Origin: UBA7672 sp047601145
Lineage (GTDB): Bacteria > Pseudomonadota > Alphaproteobacteria > Caulobacterales > Hyphomonadaceae
NCBI GenBank assembly: GCA_047601145.1
Contig: JASGJW010000004.1
Span: forward strand, 1-64,000
Length of the DNA: 64,000 nucleotides
Reading direction: 5' to 3'
In this document: positions 47,701 to 55,951 of the stretch, in pieces
How the letters are laid out: each line of letters begins with the position of its first letter
Numbering within the stretch: the first letter of the stretch is position 1
Program-made: the position numbers and the translations under genes
Notes under the pieces: generated by a model
The model's database searches: none
Told to the model about the DNA's origin: nothing
What the model saw: the letters and a program-made list of their open reading frames with translations, nothing else

Positions 47701-47905
47701 GCTGCTCAAGCACCTGCGTGATGCTGGTTTCGACCGTTTCGGCGGAGGCGCCGGGATAGGTCGCCGTGATGCCGACCGTGGGCGGGGCGATGTCGGGATA
47801 CTGCGCCACGGGTAGGGTGAACACGGCGCCGAGGCCGCCGATCATGACCGCGATCGCCAGCACCCAGGCGAAGATGGGCCGGGAGATGAAGAACCTGCTC
47901 AGCAT
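44765..47905 (-). CDS. RND multidrug efflux permease (AcrB/MexB-like)
   Basis: A 1046-residue protein of full length for the family, with twelve helices and two large periplasmic loops. The N-terminus MLSRFFISRPIFAWVLAIAV, LPVAQYPDIAPPTV, the proton-relay pair in GLLVDDAIVVVENVERVM, and RPIIMTSIAFIAGVLPM are diagnostic for the hydrophobe/amphiphile exporter class. It is encoded four bases after the adaptor gene. No outer-membrane factor is present, so it probably uses a TolC-type channel encoded elsewhere. Confidence 0.95.
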   Translation of the reverse strand: MLSRFFISRPIFAWVLAIAVMIGGLGAVFTLPVAQYPDIAPPTVGITATYPGASAETVETSITQVLEQQLTGLDGMLYFSASSTSAGQVNISVTFSKDTNPDTAQVQVQNKVQQAVSRLPQPVQQQGVVVQKRQNDFLMIVAIYDETDTASSLDIADYLVTNFQDSLSRIDGIGATQVFGSQYAMRIWLDPYKLAAVQLMPSDVIAAIQSQNTEVSAGQIGQLPAPPGQRLNATVTAKSRFQTVEQFRNIFVKANTDGSIVHLGDVARVERGGENYGASSRLDRHPGAGIALNLAPGADALKTAALVKARVAELSGSMPHGFKLAFPRDSTDFVKLSIEEVAKTLVEAILLVVLVMFVFLRSWRATLIPAIAVPVVMLGTFGVLSVLGYSINTLTLFGMVLSIGLLVDDAIVVVENVERVMAEEKLSPREATRKSMDQISGALIGVGLVLSAVLLPMAFFGGSTGVIYRQFSVTVVTSAVLSVLVALILTPALTSTLLKPPNGDHHEGNGPLARFNRWFNGLTGNYVSGVKLVTARRTIFLSFYAVVIVGLGFLFLRLPTSFLPVDDQGQLQAQFTLPAGATAERTAGALKTVEDYYLGAEKKNVNHIFLVQGFNQSGQGQNSGQGFAQLMPFEKREGAENSAQAIAQRATRALSKERDATILALTPPAIRGLGQSNGFQFELLNTGGLSREKFARIHDELLAMAQQSPKLAAIRASELPDTPQLKIDLDEEKLAVLGLTQSSVLSTLTTAWGGSYVNDFVDRGRVKRVYVQGDAPFRSEPSDLDAWQVRGSTGVMTPFSAFARTSWTKGPVALSRFNGVSSYEIQGQATPGSSSGEAMAEMERLHAQLEPGTTFAWSGLSYEEQLSGGRAPLLYAVSLLAVFLCLAALYESWSIPFAVLLVVPVGVIGAVLAATLRTLDNNIYLQVGLLVTAGLTAKNAILIVEFAETARRRGVPLLEAAFSAARIRFRPIIMTSIAFIAGVLPMFIATGAGAASRIALGTAVIGGMLSAMLLAVFFVPLFFVLVSRLFGHEEKPGAAAEPEKAA

Positions 47906-47909
47906 TGCG

Positions 47910-49058
47910 TTACTTCTGCGCTGAGAGGGTGATCTCGACAGGCTTTACGGCCTGTCCAGGCTTCACGCGATCTGTCCCCTCGACGATCAGCCGGTCGCCG
48001 GCCTTGAGGCCGGACGTCACGAGCCACTGGTCTCCGATCGACCGTTCGGTGACCAGCTTGCGCGGTTCGACCTGGTCTTCGGCGCTGACGACCAGCGCAG
48101 TTGCGACGCCCGCGGCGTCGCGCGTTATGCCCTGCTGCGGAACCAGAATGCCGTCTGGCTTCACGCCCTGCGCCACCTTCACGCGAACGAACATGCCGGG
48201 CAGCAGAAGGCCGTCCGGGTTGGGCACGGTCGCCCGGATCGTGACGGAGCCGGTGGACGGATCGACAGCGGTTTCGGAGAACTCGATACGGCCTGTGTTC
48301 GGATAGACCGTGCCGTCATCCAGTGTGAGCGTCACATCGGCGCTCGCTGCTGTGACGCTACCCGTCGCTAGTGCGCGGCGCAGCTGCACGATCCGCGTCG
48401 CGGACTCGGTGACGTCGACATAGATGGGGTCGAGACGCCAGATTGTTGTCAGCGCCGTTGTCTGATTTGTCGTGACAAGTGCGCCCGGTGTTACAGACGA
48501 ACGCCCGATCGTGCCAGTGATAGGGGCAAGGATGCGGGTGTAGCCAAGATTGATTTGGGCGGTCTGCAGCGAGGCAGTCGCCTGCTGGACGCTGGCTTCC
48601 GCCTGCCGCTCCGCTGCGACGATGTCGTCAGCATCCTGCCGGCTGATGGCCTGCGACTCGATCAGCTTGCGCGACCGTTCGGCCTTGGATTTTGCGGCGG
48701 CAAGGGCGGCTTCGGCCGATGCGAGCTCCGCTTTCGCCTGGTCGCGGGCCGCCACATAGGGGGTCGGGTCGATCTGATAGAGCGGCTCGCCGGCTTTCAC
48801 GAGCGAACCCTCCTTGAACAACCGCTGGCGGATGATCCCGCTGACCTGCGGGCGGACTTCGGCAATGGCGTAAGGGTTCGTCCGGCCGGACAGGTCGGTC
48901 GTGAGCGTCACGTCGGACGCCTGCACGGTCACATAGCCAACTTCGCGTGTTGAGGGAGCAGGGGGCGGGGGCTTGCCACAGCCCGTTAGTCCGATTGCGA
49001 GGGCAACCAGCGCAAGGCGCCAACTGGCGCGCTCCGCCGTGAAACAATCGGCGAGCAT
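47910..49058 (-). CDS. RND periplasmic adaptor (MexA/AcrA-like) lipoprotein
   Basis: A 382-residue protein. The signal ALVALAIGLTGC ends in a lipobox with Cys near 27. The membrane-fusion domains follow: TTDLSGRTNPYAIAEVRPQV, a short alpha-hairpin with heptads (AKAELASAEAALAAAKSKAE), the lipoyl halves (YTRILAPITGTIGRSSVTPG) and the barrel (LPGMFVRVKV). It links the permease to an outer-membrane channel. No regulator gene lies upstream; 397 bp of non-coding sequence does. Confidence 0.94.
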   Translation of the reverse strand: MLADCFTAERASWRLALVALAIGLTGCGKPPPPAPSTREVGYVTVQASDVTLTTDLSGRTNPYAIAEVRPQVSGIIRQRLFKEGSLVKAGEPLYQIDPTPYVAARDQAKAELASAEAALAAAKSKAERSRKLIESQAISRQDADDIVAAERQAEASVQQATASLQTAQINLGYTRILAPITGTIGRSSVTPGALVTTNQTTALTTIWRLDPIYVDVTESATRIVQLRRALATGSVTAASADVTLTLDDGTVYPNTGRIEFSETAVDPSTGSVTIRATVPNPDGLLLPGMFVRVKVAQGVKPDGILVPQQGITRDAAGVATALVVSAEDQVEPRKLVTERSIGDQWLVTSGLKAGDRLIVEGTDRVKPGQAVKPVEITLSAQK

Positions 49059-49455
49059 CGAGCTACTCCTTTGGCCGCCTGTGTGCGGACTTGGCTCGGT
49101 CAGGCTCGCCGTCCCTCGGTCTAGCCCCGTTCTCCAGATGCAAATGCAACTATTGGGCTTGCCATCAAGGGGGAAGCGGCAAAATCGCGCGGTTTGACCA
49201 ATGTGTTGCTTGTTTCTACACGCCGGCTCCCGATCACGTGATCAAACATGTCACACAACCGCCACGGGCATGATCGGAACGCCTGCCCCGACGCAAAACA
49301 CCCGTGGGCTCGTCCTCCCTCGCGCGCCGGTCCAGCTGCTCGGCGCCTATCGTTTCAGATAGGCCCGGCGCCGCTACGCCAACATTATCCTGGCTCTGGG
49401 CAGCCGGCGTTCGACAGGTAAAGTGCCCACGAGGAAGCGCGGAAGGGATAGCGTC
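49059..49455. other. Non-coding divergent region between the efflux pair and the enoyl-CoA hydratase gene
   Basis: No gene is supported in these 397 bases. A perfect 12-bp palindrome GATCACGTGATC lies at 49232-49243. The 18-bp operator-like element at 49346-49363 is listed separately. Both divergent promoters should be here, but no clear -35/-10 pair could be fixed by eye. Confidence 0.7.
49346..49363 (+). promoter_or_regulatory. Putative operator, copy 1 (93 bp upstream of the enoyl-CoA hydratase gene)
   Basis: The 18-bp near-palindrome CCTATCGTTTCAGATAGG matches 15 of 18 positions of a consensus, CCTATCATTTCCGATAGC, built from the three copies in this cluster. The arms can also pair as a seven-base hairpin. 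Its position relative to the start fits a transcription-factor site. The adjacent LuxR-type regulator is the obvious candidate to bind it. Confidence 0.55.
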
Positions 49456-50244
49456 ATGGCCTACAGCACGATCGAGCTCGAGCGCGAGGGTGACGTCGCG
49501 ATCATTCGCCTCAACGACCCAGCCACGTTGAACGCGGTCACGCTGAAAACGATCGAGGAGATCGACTCGGCGCTCAACGAGATCACCGGTTCGGCCCGCG
49601 CCATGGTGATGACGGGCGCAGGCCGCGCTTTTTGCTCCGGCGCCAACCTGACGGGCGGAATGGGCGTGGGGCAGGCGGAGGGCCCACCGGATGCCGGCCG
49701 GGTTCTCGAAAGCCACATCAACCCGCTGATGCTTCGCCTGCGTGATCTGCCCATGCCGTGGGTGTCAGCCGTCAAGGGAAGCGCAGCCGGCGTTGGTTGT
49801 TCTTTCGCGCTGGCTGCCGACATGATTGTCGTCGGCGAAAGCGCCTTCTTCCTGCAGGCCTTCGCGCGGATCGGACTCGTGCCGGATGGCGGCTCGAGCT
49901 GGCTGCTGACGCGCGCCGTCGGCCGCGCGCGGGCGATGGAGATGATGCTGCTCGGCGAGCGCATTCCCGCCCAAAAGGCCTTCGAGTGGGGCATGGTCAA
50001 TCGCCTCGTGCCGGACGACCAACTGATGTCCGCAGCGACGGATATTGCGAAGGCGCTGGCGGCCGGTCCCACTAAATCCCTCGCCATGATCCGGCGCATG
50101 ACATGGTCGGCGTCCGATGCCACGTTCGAGGACGCCATGGCGACCGAGCGCAACAATCAGCGCGAAGCCGGTCGCACGCAAGACCATCGCGAAGGCGTCG
50201 CCGCCTTCATTGGCAAACGTCCCGCCCGTTTCACCGGCGCCTGA
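49456..50244 (+). CDS. Enoyl-CoA hydratase/isomerase family protein
   Basis: A 262-residue crotonase. The first oxyanion-hole segment is AFCSGANLTGG and the second is KGSAAGVGCSFALAADM. Residues at GLVPDGGSSWLL hold the position of the second catalytic Glu, here replaced by Asp/Gly, so isomerase rather than classical hydratase activity is possible. It is followed 16 bases later by the nitronate monooxygenase gene, forming an operon of acyl-CoA catabolism. Confidence 0.88.
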   Translation: MAYSTIELEREGDVAIIRLNDPATLNAVTLKTIEEIDSALNEITGSARAMVMTGAGRAFCSGANLTGGMGVGQAEGPPDAGRVLESHINPLMLRLRDLPMPWVSAVKGSAAGVGCSFALAADMIVVGESAFFLQAFARIGLVPDGGSSWLLTRAVGRARAMEMMLLGERIPAQKAFEWGMVNRLVPDDQLMSAATDIAKALAAGPTKSLAMIRRMTWSASDATFEDAMATERNNQREAGRTQDHREGVAAFIGKRPARFTGA

Positions 50245-50260
50245 TCTTCAGAGGCAGAAC

Positions 50261-51238
50261 ATGATCCGTACACGCTTCACCGAACTCTTCGGCATCGACC
50301 ATCCGATTGCCCAGGGCGGCATGCAATGGGTCGGCCGGGCCGAGCTCGTTTCCGCCGTCGCCAACGCTGGTGGTCTCGGTTTCCTCACCGCGCTCACACA
50401 ACCCACGCCCGATGCCCTGCTCAAGGAGATCGAGCGGACGCGCAGCATGACGGACAAGCCATTTGGCGTGAACCTCACCATCTTGCCGGCCATCAAACCG
50501 CCGCCTTACGCCGAATACCGGCAGGCGATCATCGACAGCGGTATCAAGATCGTCGAGACGGCCGGTTACAAGCCGCAGGAGCATGTCGATCACTTCAAAG
50601 CCAATGGCGTAAAGGTGATCCACAAATGCACCGCTGTCCGCCACGCGCTCTCGGCCGAGCGGATGGGCGTGGACGCGGTCTCGATTGATGGTTTCGAATG
50701 CGCAGGTCACCCGGGCGAGGACGACATTCCCGGCCTGATCCTGATTCCGGCGGCAGCCAACAAGGTGAAAGTCCCGATGCTCGCCTCAGGCGGCTTCGCA
50801 GATGGACGTGGCCTTGTGGCGGCGCTGGCGCTGGGCGCGCACGGCATCAACATGGGTACGCGTTTCTGCGCCACGGTCGAAGCCCCGATCCATAGCAACT
50901 TCAAGCAGGCCATGGTCGATGCCGACGAGCGCGCCACCGACATCATCTTCCGCACTTATCGCAACAGCGCCCGTGTGGCCCGCAATGCCATCAGCCAGGA
51001 GGTCGTACGTCTCGAGGCGCAGGGCAGGCCATTCGAGGAAGTGGCGACGCTGGTGAAAGGCGTGCGCGGCCGGGAGGGTCTCGAAACCGGCGACACCAAT
51101 CATGGCATCTGGAGCGCCGGTCAGGTGCAGGGCCTGATACAGGATGTGCCGACCGTGAAGGTACTTGTTGATCGGATCGTCGACGAAGCCGAAGCGATCA
51201 TCCGCCAGCGGCTCGGCGCCATGCTGTCCGCAGCCTAG
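50261..51238 (+). CDS. Nitronate monooxygenase-type FMN enzyme
   Basis: A 325-residue TIM-barrel flavoprotein. AQGGMQWVGRAELVSAVANA is the FMN phosphate-site start, ECAGHPGEDD contains the conserved active-site His, LASGGFADGRGLVAALALGA binds FMN and GTRFCATVEA follows. In acyl-CoA catabolic clusters such proteins often reduce or detoxify side products; a true nitronate substrate is not implied. It converges on the LuxR gene with a four-base overlap of ends. Confidence 0.87.
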   Translation: MIRTRFTELFGIDHPIAQGGMQWVGRAELVSAVANAGGLGFLTALTQPTPDALLKEIERTRSMTDKPFGVNLTILPAIKPPPYAEYRQAIIDSGIKIVETAGYKPQEHVDHFKANGVKVIHKCTAVRHALSAERMGVDAVSIDGFECAGHPGEDDIPGLILIPAAANKVKVPMLASGGFADGRGLVAALALGAHGINMGTRFCATVEAPIHSNFKQAMVDADERATDIIFRTYRNSARVARNAISQEVVRLEAQGRPFEEVATLVKGVRGREGLETGDTNHGIWSAGQVQGLIQDVPTVKVLVDRIVDEAEAIIRQRLGAMLSAA

Positions 51239-51996
51239 CTTCCGGCGATCCTGCCGACATAGCCGAGCGTCGCAGCCTTGTAGATCGCCTGCGGGCGTCC
51301 GATCACGTTCAGCTTTCTGGCTGCGTTGGTGATATGGAAGCGCACGGTCGGCAGCGAGATGTGCATGATCTCGCTGATGTCTGCGTCTGTCTTGCCCATC
51401 GCGGCCCATTTCAGGCACTGGATTTCACGTTTTGTCAGTCGTGCCGGCGTCACGGGTAGGCGGCGGGATGCAAGATCGTCATGCACTGCTGCAAATTTCA
51501 GCGCCAGCATATGAAGACCCTCGGCGCGCGTCTGAAATATCGTGGGCACATCGACTGCATCATCCGGTGTCGCCCAGATCACCGCGCCAATCACGCCACC
51601 GGGCAGGTAGGCCGGCGCTATGATCGCTCCGCTCACGCCGAAGCGCTCGTCATCGTCCCGTGTGTTGAACACCTCGAGCGATGTATGGGGCCGCCACGTT
51701 TTCAACTTGCCTTCACTGACGTAGAACGGTTCGGCGCAAACGCGAGCGGCATGCAGCACGCGCGCCCGCAGCGCAAATCCGCGATCTTCCCAATATCGTA
51801 AATTGGGATCGATCCAGCGAAACAGCGTTTCCGCGTATGGTTTGCCGTCGGGGTCGAGGACGGGATCGGGACAGCCGATGTCCGCGCTCACGGCAATGAA
51901 GGGCAGGTTCATCTCGCGTCCGACCGCCTCGATGCGGTGGGCCAACTCGTCGCCCAGCCGCGCGGCCTCCCTATCAGTTCCGCTAGCTTGAGCCAT
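51235..51996 (-). CDS. LuxR-family regulator with autoinducer-binding-like domain
   Basis: A 253-residue protein from ATG 51996; ATG 51912 (MNLPFIAVSADIGCP) is an alternative. The N-terminal roughly 170 residues resemble the LuxR ligand-binding domain (FRWIDPNLRYWEDRGFALRA, VSGAIIAPAYLPGGVIGAVI). The LuxR HTH occupies about residues 185-245 (LTKREIQCLKWAAMGKTDADI, LPTVRFHITNAARKLNVIGR). No luxI gene is in the window, so it would be a LuxR solo; a ligand related to acyl-CoA metabolism is plausible from context. It is divergent from the acyl-CoA dehydrogenase gene. Confidence 0.85.
   Translation of the reverse strand: MAQASGTDREAARLGDELAHRIEAVGREMNLPFIAVSADIGCPDPVLDPDGKPYAETLFRWIDPNLRYWEDRGFALRARVLHAARVCAEPFYVSEGKLKTWRPHTSLEVFNTRDDDERFGVSGAIIAPAYLPGGVIGAVIWATPDDAVDVPTIFQTRAEGLHMLALKFAAVHDDLASRRLPVTPARLTKREIQCLKWAAMGKTDADISEIMHISLPTVRFHITNAARKLNVIGRPQAIYKAATLGYVGRIAGS
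51970..51987 (+). promoter_or_regulatory. Putative operator, copy 2 (at the luxR-type gene start)
   Basis: CCTATCAGTTCCGCTAGC matches 16 of 18 positions of the three-copy consensus. It lies within the first codons of the regulator if ATG 51996 is used, or 58 bp upstream of ATG 51912. It is 143 bp upstream of the divergent acyl-CoA dehydrogenase start. A role in autoregulation or in control of the divergent gene is inferred. Confidence 0.5.
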
Positions 51997-52129
51997 GCCG
52001 TCGGTTTCGCGACTCTTTTCCAAAGCCTGCCGAAGGTGCGGGCCACACAAGAATGCCAGCTGCGTCCGGAGAGGGAAGCGTGCCGACAACCTTTTCTCCG
52101 CGCAACTCCCATTGCAGTGTTCACGCCGC

Positions 52130-53311
52130 ATGAATTTGGATCTGGACGCCCACGAGCTCGCTTTCCGCGACGAAGTCCGCGACTTTCTCGCGCGGGAGTT
52201 GCCGCCTGAACTGGCCGAGGCCGGCCGACACGCCACCAGTGTGTTCACCGATCCCGCCTATTCGCTGCCGTGGCAGCGGATCCTGCATCGGAAGGGCTGG
52301 GCCGCGCCGTCCTGGCCGGCTGCTTATGGCGGCCCCGGCTGGAGCGAAATGCAGCGCTATATCTTTGCCGCGGAATGCACGCGCGCCAATGCGCCGAACC
52401 TAGCGCCGATGGGCCTGCGCATGGTCGGCCCGTGCCTCATGCACTACGGCACAGACGAGCAGAAGCGCACTCTGCTGCCCCGCATCCTGTCGGGTGAGGA
52501 CTACTGGTGTCAGGGCTATTCCGAGCCTGGCTCTGGCTCCGATCTCGCAAGCCTGAGAACGCGCGCTCATTCCGATGGCGACGATTATATCATCAATGGC
52601 TCCAAGATCTGGACCACGCATGCCCATTTCGCCAACCGTATGTTCGGTCTCGTCCGCACGCGTTTCGAGGGCAAGCCGCAGGCAGGCATCACCTTCCTGC
52701 TGATCGACATGAAGGCTCCGGGCGTGGCCGTCCAGCCGATCGTCACCCTGGCCGGCGAGCACGAGCTGAACGCAGTTTTCTTTGACAATGTGCGCGTTCC
52801 CAAAGCCAGTCGCGTCGGTCAGGAGAACGACGGCTGGACCGTCGCCAAGTATCTCCTCGAGTTCGAGCGCGGCGGACAGTACGCCCCCGGCCTCAAGGTC
52901 CGCCTGCAGCGCCTGCGGGAAATCGCCAAGCGGTCGCTTGAGCCGAATGAGGGCGCCTGGTCCAGCCTTGCAGCGCTGGAAATGGCTGTCAGCGCCATGG
53001 AGGTCACGGAGCATCGCGTGATGACCGCCCTCGCGTCAGGCGGCAATCCTGGGCCCATGTCCTCCATGCTGAAGACGCAAGGCACGGAGACCATGCAGCG
53101 TATCGAGGAACTGGCCGTCGAAATTGGCGGCTCCTACGCGGCCGTCGGGCAGCCGCATGCGCGTGCTCCCGGCTCGAACGTCCCGCCCATCGGCCCAGAC
53201 GGCAATGTCGAAGCCATGGCTCGCTATCTCAATGGCCGCGCCGCTTCGATCTATGGCGGCTCCAACGAGGTCCAGCGCAGCGTCATGGCGCGCCTCATCC
53301 TCGGTCTCTAG
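52130..53311 (+). CDS. Acyl-CoA dehydrogenase
   Basis: A 393-residue flavoenzyme begins MNLDLDAHELAFRDEVRDFL. FAD-binding segments WCQGYSEPGSGSDLASLRTR and KIWTTHAHFANRMF, the FAD/dimer segment ERGGQYAPGLKVRLQRL and the C-terminal IYGGSNEVQRSVMARLILGL are all family-typical. It oxidises an acyl-CoA to the enoyl-CoA that the nearby hydratase could use. The gene begins 133 bp from the divergent luxR-type gene. The chain-length or sterol/terpenoid specificity cannot be told. Confidence 0.93.
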   Translation: MNLDLDAHELAFRDEVRDFLARELPPELAEAGRHATSVFTDPAYSLPWQRILHRKGWAAPSWPAAYGGPGWSEMQRYIFAAECTRANAPNLAPMGLRMVGPCLMHYGTDEQKRTLLPRILSGEDYWCQGYSEPGSGSDLASLRTRAHSDGDDYIINGSKIWTTHAHFANRMFGLVRTRFEGKPQAGITFLLIDMKAPGVAVQPIVTLAGEHELNAVFFDNVRVPKASRVGQENDGWTVAKYLLEFERGGQYAPGLKVRLQRLREIAKRSLEPNEGAWSSLAALEMAVSAMEVTEHRVMTALASGGNPGPMSSMLKTQGTETMQRIEELAVEIGGSYAAVGQPHARAPGSNVPPIGPDGNVEAMARYLNGRAASIYGGSNEVQRSVMARLILGL

Positions 53312-53335
53312 TTCAGCCAATTCCGCAAACAGAAA

Positions 53336-53360
53336 GGCCGCCGTCTCGTCAACGGCGGCC
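53336..53360 (-). terminator. Rho-independent terminator for the TonB-receptor gene
   Basis: On the minus strand a nine-base stem (GGCCGCCGT with ACGGCGGCC, seven-base loop) is followed by TTTCTGTTT. It sits about 50 bases after the receptor stop. The opposite strand lacks a T-run, so it serves the receptor gene rather than the dehydrogenase. Confidence 0.75.
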
Positions 53361-53371
53361 AGGAGGAGGGT

Positions 53372-53397
53372 GTGCGGCCCAGGGAATTGGGCCGCAC
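53372..53397. terminator. GC-rich hairpin between convergent acyl-CoA dehydrogenase and TonB-receptor genes
   Basis: A perfect ten-base stem GTGCGGCCCA with TGGGCCGCAC closes a six-base loop (53382-53387). No T-run is on either side. It may act with the neighbouring terminator in both directions. Confidence 0.5.
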
Positions 53398-53406
53398 GGG
53401 AAGAAA

Positions 53407-55872
53407 TCAGAAGTTGAAGGTCAGGGATGCGCCGTAGGTCCGCGGCAGTCCGGGGAAACGCACCACGACGTTGGCGTTGGAGGCCACCGACGTCCAGTAA
53501 TACTCGTCCGTCAGGTTGCGCGCCCACACGGACAGCGACCACTTTCCATCGAGATCATGAATGCCGGCGCTGGCGTTCACGAGGCCGTAGGAGTTGATCA
53601 CGTAGCTCGGGCTGTCGCCGAGGTCCGCCGCCGAGTCATCCTGCCAGCGCGCGTTGAGCGCCAGTTGCATGCCCAGCGTGTCGGTGATCGGCGCATCGTA
53701 CAGCACCGTGCCGGCAACCTGCAGCTCCGGGCTGTAGGGGAAGGCTACGCCATCATAAGTCTGCGGCTGGCCGGCGGCGTTGGTGCCAGCATAGTTTATC
53801 ACCTTCGTATCGAGCCACGTCGCCGTGCCCGTGAAGGTCAGGTTGTTGGTTGCATGCCAGGTGAAGTCTGCTTCCGCGCCTGTCGCCTCGGCATCCGGCA
53901 CGTTTTGCAGGCGGGCCAGCGCCGTGTAGATCGGGTCGGCAAAATAGACCGACAGCTGCTTGTCCTGGTAGTCGTAATAGAAGGCCGACGCGTTGACCTG
54001 GAAGTCCGGCGTGAGGGACGTCTTCACGCCGACCTCATACGCCAGCAGCTTCTCCTGACGCGCCGGATCCTGCTGGAACGACACGTTTGCGGCGTTGATC
54101 GGCGTGTTGCCGGCCTTGGAGCCTTCCGACACCGACGCGAACACCAGCGTGTCCTTAGTCGCTTGCCAGTCCAGTGCGATGCGCCATGAAACATTGTCTT
54201 CCTTCAGCGTATGCGAAAGCTGGCGGAAGGCGTTGGTCGGGGGATCGTAGGTGACGCAACCATTCGACACGATCTGCGCCGGCGTAGCGCCATACCGCAC
54301 CGTAACGAGGTAACGGTTCACCACGTTCACATTCGGCAGCATGCTGCCATTGAAGTCCGCCGAGCAGCCGACATAGGACGTTTCGTCCTCTGTGTAGCGG
54401 ACGCCCGTCGTCAGCGAGAGAACGTCAGACAGCTTCCAGTCCGCATTCGCGAAGATGCTGGCTGTCGTTGATTTCATGTCGCCGAGGTCGCGATAGGTCC
54501 GGAACGCCTGCGCCATTTGCTGCGCGGTGTAGCCGCCAGAGTTGAACGGTGTCGCCAGCAACAAGTTGCCGTTGAAGCGGATGGCCGCCACGTTTGCATT
54601 CTGGCCGAGCAGCGTGCGGTTGTTGTCCTGCAGGTCGTCGTCGCCGTAATACCCGCCGACAAGCCATTGCACGCCATTCGTCGTGCCTTCGAGCCGCACC
54701 TCTTCCGAGAACGACTTGATCTTGCCTTCCAGTCTCTGCAGCAGGATTTCGTAGGGCGATCCGCTCCAGTCCGACAGGGCATCGCGGTTGAGGTCCTGAT
54801 AGCCGGTCAGCGAGACAAGCCGCAGGTCATCCGAGAACTCGTAGGATGTCTCCAGGCTGGCCGCCCAGAACGTCGTGTCCTCTTCGAGGCCGCCAGGCAG
54901 CCCAGCACCAATGCCGATGTCCGCCCCACGCTGGTTCGCAGGCGCCCAATCGGCCTGTGTTGCCGATGTTGGCTTGTTGGCCGCGATGTAGGCCGCAAGC
55001 CCCGGTGTGTTGAACGGGCCAAAGCTGCCGGCGCCTGGCGTCGTGTTGGGCGTGAAGCCGATACCCTGCGCTGCGATCGTGTCCGACTTGTTGACCCAGC
55101 CCGACAGTGACGCATCGAATGTCAGTCGGTCCGTCGGCGTCCAGTCCATGCGCAAGCGTCCAGCATAGCGGTGCACGTCGCCGAGCTGGCTGTCGCGTGA
55201 ATTGCTTTCCTGCCAGCCCTCGTCGCTGTTCTCCGCCCGGAAGGCGAGGCGCGCACGGAATGTGTCGCTCAGCGGGCCGCTGATATAGCCGCCATAGTTG
55301 TGCGTCCCGTAATTGCCGAGTTCTGCCGTGACCGATCCCTCGAACGTGTTGGTCGGCCCGTTCGTGATGAAGTCCACCAGGCCTGCCGTCGTGTTCCGGC
55401 CATAGAGCGTGCCCTGCGGACCCTTCAGTACTTCGACGCGCTGAAGGTCGAAGATCGGCCCGTTCAGCATGAACGGATAGGCGTAGGCTACCTCATCGAC
55501 ATACGAACCAACCGTCGAAGTCGAGGAGATGTTGATCGTGTTGAAGCCGATCCCACGCAGCGTGTAGATCGGCACGCCCTGATAGCTCTGCGAAACCGTG
55601 AAGCTCGGCACGACCGCGCTGAGATCCTTCACATCGCCGACGCGCAGTGTTTCGAGATCGTCTCCGCTGATGGCCTGGATCGCCATCGGGATGTCCTCGA
55701 TGCTTTCCTGGCGCCGCTGCGCGGTCACGACGACAACGTCGCGATCCGGCTTGGCTTCGGCCTGTGCTGGTGGCTGGGTCGTACCCTGCGCCAGAGCGGG
55801 TTGGGCCAGCGAGACAGCCGCCAGCGACGTGCCCGCAAGCATGGCGGCACGCAGGATCTGCGTCCGGTTCAT
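53407..55872 (-). CDS. TonB-dependent outer-membrane receptor
   Basis: An 821-residue protein starts at ATG 55872, with AGGGAGG just upstream. A signal peptide ends AQPALAQG near residue 27. A TonB-box-like segment DVVVVTAQRR and the plug domain (DIPMAIQAISGDDLETLRVG, VLKGPQGTLYGRNTTAGLVD) follow. A 22-stranded barrel ends with YGASLTFNF, the terminal aromatic pattern for BAM insertion. It lacks an FpvA/FecA-type N-terminal signalling domain. Placement beside acyl-CoA catabolic genes suggests uptake of a hydrophobic or sterol/terpenoid-like substrate, by context only. Confidence 0.95.
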   Translation of the reverse strand: MNRTQILRAAMLAGTSLAAVSLAQPALAQGTTQPPAQAEAKPDRDVVVVTAQRRQESIEDIPMAIQAISGDDLETLRVGDVKDLSAVVPSFTVSQSYQGVPIYTLRGIGFNTINISSTSTVGSYVDEVAYAYPFMLNGPIFDLQRVEVLKGPQGTLYGRNTTAGLVDFITNGPTNTFEGSVTAELGNYGTHNYGGYISGPLSDTFRARLAFRAENSDEGWQESNSRDSQLGDVHRYAGRLRMDWTPTDRLTFDASLSGWVNKSDTIAAQGIGFTPNTTPGAGSFGPFNTPGLAAYIAANKPTSATQADWAPANQRGADIGIGAGLPGGLEEDTTFWAASLETSYEFSDDLRLVSLTGYQDLNRDALSDWSGSPYEILLQRLEGKIKSFSEEVRLEGTTNGVQWLVGGYYGDDDLQDNNRTLLGQNANVAAIRFNGNLLLATPFNSGGYTAQQMAQAFRTYRDLGDMKSTTASIFANADWKLSDVLSLTTGVRYTEDETSYVGCSADFNGSMLPNVNVVNRYLVTVRYGATPAQIVSNGCVTYDPPTNAFRQLSHTLKEDNVSWRIALDWQATKDTLVFASVSEGSKAGNTPINAANVSFQQDPARQEKLLAYEVGVKTSLTPDFQVNASAFYYDYQDKQLSVYFADPIYTALARLQNVPDAEATGAEADFTWHATNNLTFTGTATWLDTKVINYAGTNAAGQPQTYDGVAFPYSPELQVAGTVLYDAPITDTLGMQLALNARWQDDSAADLGDSPSYVINSYGLVNASAGIHDLDGKWSLSVWARNLTDEYYWTSVASNANVVVRFPGLPRTYGASLTFNF

Positions 55873-55951
55873 TTTATCCTCCCTTGCGGCAACCCTCATG
55901 AAGGGGCGGCCATTGTGGAGGGAGGCTCATGGAGGGGCCGAAAACCCGCAA

